Source of the DNA: CAYIYO01 sp964367715
GTDB taxonomy: Bacteria; Chlamydiota; Chlamydiia; Chlamydiales; Criblamydiaceae
DNA length: 7,960 bases
Assembly (NCBI GenBank): GCA_964367715.1
Contig: CAYIYO010000067.1
Location: forward strand, 1 to 7,960
Direction: 5' to 3'
Shown piece by piece: positions 1-4,754 of the stretch. The notes beneath the pieces are model-generated. The model saw nothing but the letters and a program-made list of their open reading frames with translations. It had not been told where the DNA came from and ran no database searches. Numbering within the stretch: the first letter of the stretch is position 1; each line of letters opens with the position of its first letter. The translations under genes were made by a program, and so were the position numbers.

Positions 1-107
1 CGGCTGCCCAAATCCAAAAAATCAGTCGGAACAAACACAGAACCGTGCCCACGGAAATTTATAGCCTCAAGTATCTGCGAATCAATGCTTTTTAGTTGTT
101 TCTTCAT
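1..107 (-). CDS. 5' part of a DUF6088/AbiEi-like antitoxin gene (cut by window edge)
   Basis: The minus strand from an ATG at 105-107 is open to the window edge and gives 35 residues beginning MKKQLKSIDSQILEAI, then GHGSVFVPTDFLDLGS. The G-S-V-F-x-P-x-D-F-L-D-L-G-S segment is, from my knowledge of the family, the characteristic N-terminal winged-helix start of DUF6088 proteins, which belong with the AbiEi-type antitoxins of type IV toxin-antitoxin (abortive infection) systems. Such antitoxins repress their own promoter and oppose a nucleotidyltransferase toxin usually encoded just downstream, which here would lie outside the window. An inverted repeat directly over the promoter supports autoregulation. 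The ATG has no Shine-Dalgarno sequence, but it is the natural start because the -10 box ends only 7 bases before it. The toxin gene cannot be seen, so a complete system is inferred. The assignment rests on 35 residues. Confidence 0.72.
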   Translation of the reverse strand, partial: MKKQLKSIDSQILEAINFRGHGSVFVPTDFLDLGS

Positions 108-136
108 GTAAGAAATAATACCCTATTTTTCTTACA
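107..136. promoter_or_regulatory. Inverted-repeat operator of the antitoxin-like gene
   Basis: A perfect 9-bp inverted repeat, TGTAAGAAA (107-115) and TTTCTTACA (128-136), is separated by 12 bp, giving a half-site centre distance of 21 bp or two helical turns. It covers the -10 region and touches the start codon of the minus-strand antitoxin-like gene. A dimeric repressor bound here would block transcription. AbiEi-type antitoxins are known to bind inverted repeats at their own promoters, so autoregulation is the likely role. Confidence 0.6.
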
Positions 137-144
137 AAAAGCAA
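115..144 (-). promoter_or_regulatory. Promoter of the antitoxin-like gene, probably leaderless transcript
   Basis: On the minus strand a TATTAT -10 box (115-120, 5 of 6 to consensus) is followed after TTCTTAC by the ATG at 107. A weak -35 candidate TTGCTT (139-144) lies 18 bp upstream. Initiation about 7 bases past the -10 box would fall on the A of the ATG, giving an mRNA with almost no 5' leader and no ribosome binding site. The -35 match is poor. Confidence 0.45.
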
Positions 145-147
145 GAA

Positions 148-323
148 TTATCTGAAATGGAGAATCTTCATATGGCCAATAACGAAATCGGCCCGAATCT
201 CAACACCTGCTTTAGGAAGTTCGATGATCTCATATCCAAAGTCATAATATATTTTAAAAAGGTTATCGTAGAGCTCCAAAGCCTCTTCAAAGGACTGTTT
301 TCTTTCTGTCTTTTCCTATAAAT
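148..323 (-). pseudogene. C-terminal remnant of an AAA_28-type ATPase
   Basis: The minus strand encodes 55 residues ending in a TAA at 148-150 (open frame 315 to 148), including ERKQSFEEALELYDNLF, then YYDFGYEIIELPKAGVE, then IRADFVI. The pattern ERxQ(S/T)FEEA...YD...GYE(I/L)(I/V)E(L/V)P...V..RADF(V/I)L is what I recall of the C-terminus of AAA_28 (NadR/Ttd14-like) predicted ATPases, about 50-55 residues of a protein usually near 180 long. There is no start codon in frame, and a TAG at 316-318 closes the frame upstream. The codons immediately before read I-Y-R-K in another frame (about 312-323), which would fit the family's I-Y-x-x-D-x-E-R-x-Q after a one-base frameshift. The P-loop half is missing. 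The fragment ends four bases from the antitoxin promoter's -35 box. Assignment is from motif memory and was not searched. Confidence 0.6.
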
Positions 324-372
324 TTTCCTACCCTGCTAAATATGAATGCTAATGAGCGCACTGTCGGTCTTT

Positions 373-536
373 TATACCGAGAAGCAGCTGAAATTTTGAT
401 TTGGACCAATCTGAAAGCACCCGCGGTTCCCGCATCGCAAATGGGTTAATATTGCTAATATTGACCCATTTGCGATGCGGGAACCCCAGGGCTTTGAGAT
501 CGTCTAAATTCAAAATTTCAGCTGCTCCTCGGTATA
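373..536. repeat. MITE-like inverted-repeat element
   Basis: The outer arms 373-402 and 507-536 are inverted copies of 30 bases with two mismatches, beginning TATACCGAG(A/G)AGCAGCTG. A further short paired block (AAAGC at 414-418 with GCTTT at 491-495) and the perfect inner palindrome lie between them, so most of the 164 bp can fold into one long stem. It has the size and shape of a non-autonomous miniature inverted-repeat element. I see no transposase and only a trivial T-run as possible target duplication. A related arm occurs again at 1669-1689, so the arm sequence is not unique to this spot. Confidence 0.55.
425..485. repeat. Long perfect hairpin at the core of the element
   Basis: Bases 425-446 pair without mismatch with 464-485 (left arm begins GGTTCCCGCATCGCAAATGG). 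The pairing continues through one T-G wobble (447/463) and AATATT (448-453) with AATATT (457-462), leaving a 3-base loop GCT at 454-456. The result is a 29-bp stem. It is not followed by a T-run and sits far from any gene end, so a simple terminator is unlikely. As DNA it could extrude a cruciform; as RNA it would form a long double-stranded substrate. Confidence 0.85.
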
Positions 537-789
537 TTTTTCTTTCTTATCCAGGCCTTCACTCCGCTGCGCTGCGTTGCGACCTTCGCTGTAAGATGCC
601 GGCTCGAAGAGCTGATGCAAAAGTGAATCCTAGCATAACTATGGTTAGCTAAATAATCTTCCAAACTATAAAGCAAAAGCAAACTTTTACACTCCACATG
701 CTCATTAAAAAATTTTCATTAGATATTGATCTTTAGATATTTATGAAATAATAAATAAAAACATAGAAAAAAAATTGTATTAAATTTAA

Positions 790-817
790 TATAATTAAAT
801 TTTAAATAAAAAAGGGA
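790..817 (+). promoter_or_regulatory. Probable promoter -10 box and ribosome binding site of the glycine-rich operon
   Basis: A perfect TATAAT lies at 790-795, 27 bases before the ATG at 823, in a strongly AT-rich stretch that could act as an UP-type element. No good TTGACA-like -35 box is seen at the right distance. AAGGGA at 812-817 is a good Shine-Dalgarno sequence 5 bases before the ATG and supports that start. In DNA this AT-rich a TATAAT can arise by chance, so the promoter call is moderate and the ribosome site firmer. Confidence 0.45.
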
Positions 818-822
818 ATTTT

Positions 823-1050
823 ATGAAAATAAAGAAAATATTTTTCACAATACTGTTTGTTTTATTGTCAGCATCAACTTTACAGGCCGCCAATGGAGGA
901 AATGGTGGAGAAGGTGGTCATTCTCCCGGAAGCGCCGGAAACGGTGGAAATGGGGGAAATAGTAAATCTGGAAACGGCGGACATGGAGGAAATGGGGGCC
1001 ACGGTGGGGTTAGTGCTGGAAATGGTGGTCATGGTGGAGATGCTGGATGA
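823..1050 (+). CDS. Small secreted glycine-rich protein 1 (GGX triplets)
   Basis: This gene encodes 75 residues. Residues 1-22 form a clear Sec signal peptide: KIKK n-region, hydrophobic IFFTILFVLL core, and an L-Q-A cleavage site before ANGG. The mature part of about 53 residues is roughly half glycine, mostly as NGG or HGG triplets, interrupted by short serine-containing joints (HSPGSAG at 33-39, NSKSG at 46-50, VSAG at 63-66). It has no cysteine, four histidines and almost no charge. Such GGX runs are known to adopt polyglycine-II helices (snow flea antifreeze protein, the phage S16 adhesin tip), so a bundled extracellular or periplasmic structure is plausible, but the function is unknown to me. 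The start has a good AAGGGA site. The TGA stop overlaps the next gene's ATG as ATGA, and GGAG inside this gene (1036-1039) serves as the next gene's ribosome site. Confidence 0.82.
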   Translation: MKIKKIFFTILFVLLSASTLQAANGGNGGEGGHSPGSAGNGGNGGNSKSGNGGHGGNGGHGGVSAGNGGHGGDAG

Positions 1051-1373
1051 AAATTTTGATTTTGTATGGGGTAATTCTTTTTATGCCATTATCTAATACT
1101 CTATTGTATGCGGAAACTGGTGGAAATGGGGGTCGCGGAGGAAATAGTGAATATGGAAATGGCGGACATGGCGGACACGGAGGAAAAAGTAATTGTGGCC
1201 GAGGTGGAAATGGTGGAAATGGTGGAAATAGCCAATATGGTAGAGGAGGAAATGGGGGAAATGGTGGTGAGGGGGTAGAAAATGGAGGAAAAGGGGGTCG
1301 AGGAGGGAAAGGACCAGCTGGGAGCGGAATGAATGGAAAGGATGGTAAAAAGATGAATAAGGAAAACAAATGA
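1047..1373 (+). CDS. Small secreted glycine-rich protein 2 (14-residue repeats, basic tail)
   Basis: This gene encodes 108 residues. Residues 1-22 are a signal peptide (hydrophobic ILILYGVILFM, cleavage after L-L-Y-A before ETGG). The mature part is about 45% glycine. It contains three exact-length 14-residue repeats: NSEYGNGGHGGHGG (33-46), KSNCGRGGNGGNGG (47-60) and NSQYGRGGNGGNGG (61-74). The aromatic position of the middle repeat is a cysteine (C50), the only one in the three mature proteins, which could allow disulfide dimers. The C-terminal 27 residues are rich in lysine and end in the run KKMNKENK. By my count the mature net charge is about +6, ignoring histidine. It overlaps both neighbours by 4 bases (ATGA), indicating translational coupling. 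AAGGA at 1359-1363 precedes the next gene. The family is not recognised; the function is unknown. Confidence 0.82.
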   Translation: MKILILYGVILFMPLSNTLLYAETGGNGGRGGNSEYGNGGHGGHGGKSNCGRGGNGGNGGNSQYGRGGNGGNGGEGVENGGKGGRGGKGPAGSGMNGKDGKKMNKENK

Positions 1374-1642
1374 AAATTTTAAATATTTTTTATGTATTAA
1401 TTGGGATTTTTACAGTTACAACGATTTCATCCGATGCACACGCAAGACGGGTATCTTATTCTGTTGACGCTTCTAGAGCAAAAGATGGGGCGCACGGCCT
1501 CCCAGGATATTTTGAAGATGGAGAACATGGTCAAAATGGAGAAGATGGTAAAAATGGACAGGATGGAGGCCATGGAGGAAATGGCGGCTCAAGTACCAAT
1601 GGAAGTGGGGGCGATGGAGGAAATGGTGGCGATGCTGATTAA
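1370..1642 (+). CDS. Small secreted glycine-rich protein 3 (acidic, collagen-like GXX)
   Basis: This gene encodes 90 residues. Residues 1-25 form a signal peptide ending in the cleavage motif A-H-A before RRVSY. After a short non-repetitive segment (26-39), glycine falls at every third position from G51 to G87, with position 75 (Ser) the only exception, for example GEHGQNGEDGKNGQDG (51-66), and then becomes GGX-like. Many X and Y positions are Asp, Glu, Asn or Gln, and my count of the mature net charge is about -6. This register suits a collagen-like triple helix or a polyglycine-II bundle. Proline is nearly absent (one), which argues against a stable collagen helix and for polyglycine II. 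As the last gene of the trio it overlaps gene 2 by ATGA, and it is followed 4 bases later by a GC-rich hairpin. The function is unknown; the opposite charge of protein 2 suggests they may pair. Confidence 0.82.
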   Translation: MKILNIFYVLIGIFTVTTISSDAHARRVSYSVDASRAKDGAHGLPGYFEDGEHGQNGEDGKNGQDGGHGGNGGSSTNGSGGDGGNGGDAD

Positions 1643-1646
1643 TTAA

Positions 1647-1662
1647 GGTCGCGTATGCGACC
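1647..1662. terminator. Candidate bidirectional terminator between convergent operons
   Basis: GGTCGC, loop GTAT, GCGACC form a 6-bp GC-rich stem with a tetraloop starting 5 bases after the stop of glycine-rich gene 3. On the plus strand it is followed by ACAGCGTTTATA, and on the minus strand (the direction of nuo transcription) by TTAATTAAT. Neither is a strong T-run, so it is a weak intrinsic terminator at best. Its position between converging genes is what suggests the role. Confidence 0.35.
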
Positions 1663-1668
1663 ACAGCG

Positions 1669-1849
1669 TTTATACCGAGGAGCAGTTGATAAGGTTTTTA
1701 TCGCTGCCATGATACTTGATTTTGGCATTTTTGGGAGTCCAAAGTAATTAACGATTTGCATCAGGCTCGAAGAGCTGATGCAAAAGTGAATCCTAGCATA
1801 ACTATGGTTATAACACGGTTCGGGTAAATAATCTTCCAAACTATAAAGC
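1669..1849 (+). repeat. Direct repeat family, copy 2 (partner at 371-674)
   Basis: This copy has the same order of blocks as copy 1: TTTATACCGAGGAGCAG at its start, a 47-bp block at 1764-1810 and a 25-bp block at 1825-1849, both identical to copy 1 by eye. It lacks the long palindrome of copy 1 and has 12 extra bases between the two blocks. It ends 11 bases before the nuoN stop codon, so it forms most of the region downstream of the nuo operon. A 66-codon minus-strand open frame across it (1639-1839) is explained by the repeat and has no recognisable product. Confidence 0.75.
1755..1784. repeat. Hairpin inside repeat copy 2
   Basis: TTTGCATCAG (1755-1764) pairs with CTGATGCAAA (1775-1784). 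After one bulged G, CTC pairs with GAG around a GAA loop, giving a 13-bp stem. It sits 77 bases downstream of the nuoN stop and could protect the 3' end of the nuo mRNA. Neither strand has a T-run after the stem, so it is not a standard terminator. In copy 1 the left half of the stem is absent because the shared block begins in mid-hairpin. Confidence 0.5.
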
Positions 1850-1860
1850 GTAAATAACGT

Positions 1861-3297
1861 TTAATTATTTATTATCATTGATAGCAGAGGTTCTGGATAG
1901 AGCGAAAGTAAGAGAATGCTTACGATCGCGACTCCCCCTACAATTGCCGCTGGCAAAGAGTAGTGGAAGGCTTTGTCCTCTGCAAGGGCGTCGGTCAGCA
2001 TCACTCCAATAATTCGTAAGTAGTAGTAAGCGGAGAGGATTGTCGTCAATAGAGCCACTCCTGTTAAAAGATAGTATCCTCCTTCAAAAGCCACTTTAAA
2101 GAGATAGAACTTTGCGAAGAATCCGGCTGTCGGAGGGATTCCTGCTAAAGTCAGGAGACAAAGAGCGAGAATTCCTGCCAAGAGAGGTGAGCGATGTAGC
2201 AGCCCTTTGAGATCGTTGAAAAGTGCACCTTCGGTGCGGTGATCGATGAAAGCGAGGACGGCGAAGCATCCAAAAGTTGCAAATGCGTAGACAACGAGAT
2301 AAAAGAGGATTGCTGATAGGGAATCCGGCATTTCTGCGACAAGTGGGAGGAGTAAAAATCCGGCGTGGGACATTCCTGAATAGGCAAAAAAGCGACGCAA
2401 GTGGTTTTGACGTAGTGCAACAAAGTTTGCGTAGAGGAGTGTTGCAAAAGCAAAGAGAGAGAGAGCTTCATTCCATACCGGATTGAAATTTGGCAACGAG
2501 AGTAAAAAGACAATGATAAAGGCGGCAAAAGCGCCTACTTTGGTTCCCACTGCCATGAATGCCGTGACAGGAGTGGGAGCACCCTCATACACATCGGGCG
2601 CCCATATATGAAAAGGAACGACAGTCGCTTTAAAGGCTAATCCGATCGTGATAAGTGCGATGCCTCCCATGAATAGCGCTTGAGTAGGGAGTGTGTGTAA
2701 TTGCTGATAGCCTGAAAGAAGAGAGTCAAATTGTGTCGTGCCGATGGAACCATAAATGAGAGCGATGCCATAGAGAAGAAAAGCGGCGCCGAGAGATCCC
2801 ATCAAAAAGTATTTGATTGCTGCTTCTTGAGAAATTTTCCATTCCTTCATGTAACCGCATAGAAGGTAGAGAGAAATGGAAAGCATTTCTAGCCCCATAA
2901 AAAGCGTTAAGAAGTCGGCGGAGCTCCCAATAAGAAGGAGACCAAAAAGAGCGCAGAGAAGGAAAAAGTAGTACTCCCCTCTTGATGCTTTAAAACGGTG
3001 AAAGAAAGCTGCAGCAAGTAATGTGGCAGCGATTCCAATGATAAGAAAAAATGTGTTAAAGAAATAGGCGAGCGCGTCGAAGCGGATCCAAGGGGTGACT
3101 AATGGATTTGTGCTGGGTGAAGTATAAAAATTCGCATATAGAGCAGTTGCTATCGTGATCAGAGCAACAGATGACACATATTTTTTTGAAAAATGAGTTA
3201 CAAAGCTTTCTAAGAGTAAAATAAGAAGAGCACCCGACAGAAGAATAAGCAAAGGGCTGAGAGCGAGAGAGTCTGTAAGAGAAAATGTGGTGTTCAT
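1861..3297 (-). CDS. nuoN: NADH-quinone oxidoreductase subunit N
   Basis: NuoN is one of the three antiporter-like membrane subunits of complex I that pump protons while NADH is oxidised by quinone. The product is 478 residues, close to the usual length of about 485, and hydrophobic throughout. The proton-antiporter domain spans roughly residues 125-425. Key residues are visible: E137 in GLEMLS, K223 in FKATVVPFHIWAPDVYEGAP, K253 in GTKVGAF, and K395 in GIPPTAGFFAKFYLF. They match the conserved Glu and Lys of the E. coli subunit (E133, K217, K247, K395 by recollection). The start overlaps the nuoM stop by 4 bases (ATGA), and GGAG lies 8 bases upstream (3306-3309). It is the last gene of the operon, with repeat copy 2 directly downstream. 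No defects are seen. Confidence 0.97.
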   Translation of the reverse strand: MNTTFSLTDSLALSPLLILLSGALLILLLESFVTHFSKKYVSSVALITIATALYANFYTSPSTNPLVTPWIRFDALAYFFNTFFLIIGIAATLLAAAFFHRFKASRGEYYFFLLCALFGLLLIGSSADFLTLFMGLEMLSISLYLLCGYMKEWKISQEAAIKYFLMGSLGAAFLLYGIALIYGSIGTTQFDSLLSGYQQLHTLPTQALFMGGIALITIGLAFKATVVPFHIWAPDVYEGAPTPVTAFMAVGTKVGAFAAFIIVFLLSLPNFNPVWNEALSLFAFATLLYANFVALRQNHLRRFFAYSGMSHAGFLLLPLVAEMPDSLSAILFYLVVYAFATFGCFAVLAFIDHRTEGALFNDLKGLLHRSPLLAGILALCLLTLAGIPPTAGFFAKFYLFKVAFEGGYYLLTGVALLTTILSAYYYLRIIGVMLTDALAEDKAFHYSLPAAIVGGVAIVSILLLSLYPEPLLSMIINN

Positions 3298-4745
3298 TTG
3301 TGTAGCTCCAATTTTTCCACTGCGGGAGTGACGAGATTAATCACAGGTGTAGGGTAGATTCCGATCCATAAGATGAGTAAAACAAGGGGTAGGGCAATCA
3401 GCAGTTGCGGGATTTTAATGTCCTTAGCGGGATAACTAAGGGGTGAAGGCGTTTCAAAATAGGATTTTTGCATCCAACGCAGCATATAGATTGCGGATAA
3501 GACGATAGAGAGAGAGAAAAAAGCGGTGAGCCAGGCGTTGCGGGCAAAAAGACCTAAGAAGATGAGTAACTCCCCTACAAAATTATTTGTTCCGGGCAAT
3601 GCGACTGAAGCAAGAACAAAGAAGAGAGTGAGCCAGCAAAGGAGGGGAAAATGACTTGCAAGCCCGCCTTGAGTGGAAATTATGGTTGAGTGAAGACGTT
3701 CTTCTAACCAACCCGCGACAAGAAATAGAGCCGTGATTGTCAAGGCGTGGTTAATGGATTGTAGGAGTGCTCCTGTTTCTGCGAGTGGATTCATCACGAA
3801 GAGACCGACGAGAATGAAGTTGACATGGGAGAAGCTGGAGTAAGCGATCAGACGTTTAAAGTCCTTTTGTGCCCATGCGGCGAGGCCTCCATAAAATACA
3901 CCTGCAATGGCAAAGCCTAGAAGAAAATGACTCCATTCCATTAGTAGAGAAGGGAATAGGCCGATGCCGATCCGAAGGATGCCGTAGATTCCCGCTTTGG
4001 AGAGAATGCCGGCGAGAAGGATTGTTCCTGGAGTCGAGGCTTGACAGTAAGTGTCGGGTAGCCATGCGTGGAATGGGAAGAGAGGTGTTTTTACAGCAAA
4101 GGCCAGTAAAAAGATGGCAAGGATCCAAGGGGCATAGGGAGTTGTTGAGGCAACTTTTTGAAGAAGGTCAATGTTGAAAGTTCCTGGATTATTTTCTGTT
4201 GCTGAAGCGAAGAAGAGAGCGAGGACAGCGGCGACCATTAGTGCGGAGCCCGCGATCATATAAACGAGAAATTTTATGGAGGCTTCATGGCTTTTTGGAC
4301 CGCCCCAGATGTGGATAATGAAGTAGAGCGGGATGAGCATGGCTTCCCAAAAAATTGTGAATAGAGCAAGGTCACGCGCGAGAAAGAAGAGAGTAAGCAG
4401 CCCTTGAAGGAGCAGGACTAATCCAAAAAATAGGTTGGAAAAAGAGAGGGATGTCGGATTGACGGCGAGAATGCTGATCGGAATGATGATGGCTATGAGG
4501 TAGAGAAAAGTCAGGGAGAGCGAATCCATCGAAAGGAAAAAATTGATATGCAAAGAGGCAAGCCAGGGAGAGTTTATTTCTTTTCCTAACCATTCGTTTT
4601 GACCGTAAATGAGAAGAGCTAAAGGGAGAAGACTTAAAATAAAAGCGAAGGACTTTGCTGTTTTTCCGGAGAGGAAAGAGAGAAAAATAAAGGCGAGTAG
4701 AGAAGTGATGAACGGGATAGCAACTAGTAGCGATAGAGTAGACAT
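3294..4745 (-). CDS. nuoM: NADH-quinone oxidoreductase subunit M
   Basis: NuoM is the second antiporter-like subunit of the complex I membrane arm. From the ATG at 4743-4745 it is 483 residues, starting MSTLSLLVAIPF; a longer frame from TTG at 4763 would overlap nuoL. I chose the ATG because AGGAG (4750-4754) sits 4 bases before it. The proton-path residues are present: E134 in FWEAMLIPLYF, K219 in AVKTPLFPFHAWLPD, K250 in GILSKAGIYG, and E391 in NNFVGELLIF. The motif after LPD is unusual: it reads TYCQASTPGTILL where E. coli-type NuoM has AHSQAPTAGSV, so a commonly conserved histidine is replaced by tyrosine. The overall domain is otherwise complete. The gene lies 7 bases after nuoL and overlaps nuoN by 4. 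Confidence 0.96.
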   Translation of the reverse strand: MSTLSLLVAIPFITSLLAFIFLSFLSGKTAKSFAFILSLLPLALLIYGQNEWLGKEINSPWLASLHINFFLSMDSLSLTFLYLIAIIIPISILAVNPTSLSFSNLFFGLVLLLQGLLTLFFLARDLALFTIFWEAMLIPLYFIIHIWGGPKSHEASIKFLVYMIAGSALMVAAVLALFFASATENNPGTFNIDLLQKVASTTPYAPWILAIFLLAFAVKTPLFPFHAWLPDTYCQASTPGTILLAGILSKAGIYGILRIGIGLFPSLLMEWSHFLLGFAIAGVFYGGLAAWAQKDFKRLIAYSSFSHVNFILVGLFVMNPLAETGALLQSINHALTITALFLVAGWLEERLHSTIISTQGGLASHFPLLCWLTLFFVLASVALPGTNNFVGELLIFLGLFARNAWLTAFFSLSIVLSAIYMLRWMQKSYFETPSPLSYPAKDIKIPQLLIALPLVLLILWIGIYPTPVINLVTPAVEKLELHK

Positions 4746-4749
4746 AGAT

Positions 4750-4754
4750 CTCCT
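4750..4754 (-). promoter_or_regulatory. Shine-Dalgarno site that fixes the nuoM start
   Basis: On the minus strand AGGAG is followed by ATCT and the ATG at 4745. It overlaps the TAG stop of nuoL (4753-4755), so ribosomes ending nuoL are placed to start nuoM. This rules against the upstream TTG at 4763. Confidence 0.75.

Larger units (their letters stand above)
371..674 (+). repeat. Direct repeat family, copy 1 (partner at 1669-1849)
   Basis: Both copies start with TTTATACCGAG(A/G)AGCAG followed by (C/T)TGA, and end with two blocks that are identical by eye. The first is a 47-bp block, 601-647 here and 1764-1810 in copy 2. The second is a 25-bp block, 650-674 here and 1825-1849 in copy 2. The two blocks are 2 bases apart here and 14 apart in copy 2. 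The interiors differ: copy 1 contains the long palindrome, copy 2 does not. The copies have the same orientation and flank the three glycine-rich genes, so they could recombine to delete that cassette. Near-identity suggests a recent duplication or a selected function. No encoded protein is evident. Confidence 0.75.
316..822. other. Gene-free accessory stretch upstream of the glycine-rich operon
   Basis: I see no convincing gene in these 507 bases. An 83-codon open frame on the plus strand (401-652) crosses the palindromic element and repeat copy 1, has no Shine-Dalgarno sequence and shows no recognisable protein character. The stretch contains the nested inverted repeat at 373-536, a GC-rich patch around 560-600, repeat copy 1 up to 674, and then a very AT-rich leader (675-822) that carries the promoter and ribosome binding site of the glycine-rich operon. 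Confidence 0.7.

Noticed and set aside
401..652. An 83-codon plus-strand open frame
   Set aside because: It runs through the inner palindrome and repeat copy 1, has no ribosome binding site, and its composition shows no protein family or signal. The frame is a by-product of the repeats.
1010..1369. A 119-codon minus-strand open frame rich in proline opposite the glycine-rich genes
   Set aside because: GGN glycine codons read in reverse give NCC codons, so a proline/serine-rich antisense frame is automatic. It has no ribosome site, and the plus-strand frames have signal peptides, Shine-Dalgarno sites and coupled starts.
823..1642. Glycine-rich bacteriocin precursors of the microcin B17 type
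   Set aside because: Those precursors have leader peptides rather than Sec signal peptides, need several Cys/Ser/Thr for heterocycles, and sit beside modification and export genes. Here there is one cysteine in the mature trio and no such genes are in view.
1370..1642. RTX-type calcium-binding repeats in glycine-rich protein 3
   Set aside because: The RTX nonapeptide GGxGxDxUx with its hydrophobic position is not present; the glycine spacing is strictly three.
1755..1784. Intrinsic terminator of the nuo operon
   Set aside because: The 13-bp stem is followed by A-rich sequence in both directions and no T-run, so it does not fit a Rho-independent terminator.
1639..1839. A 66-codon minus-strand open frame downstream of nuoN
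   Set aside because: It lies almost wholly in repeat copy 2, and the matching frame in copy 1 is broken by a stop in the same region. No family is recognised.
1..1860. CRISPR array
   Set aside because: Repeats here are two long unequal copies and palindromes, not short regularly spaced repeats with spacers. The GGN-codon periodicity at 890-1640 is coding.
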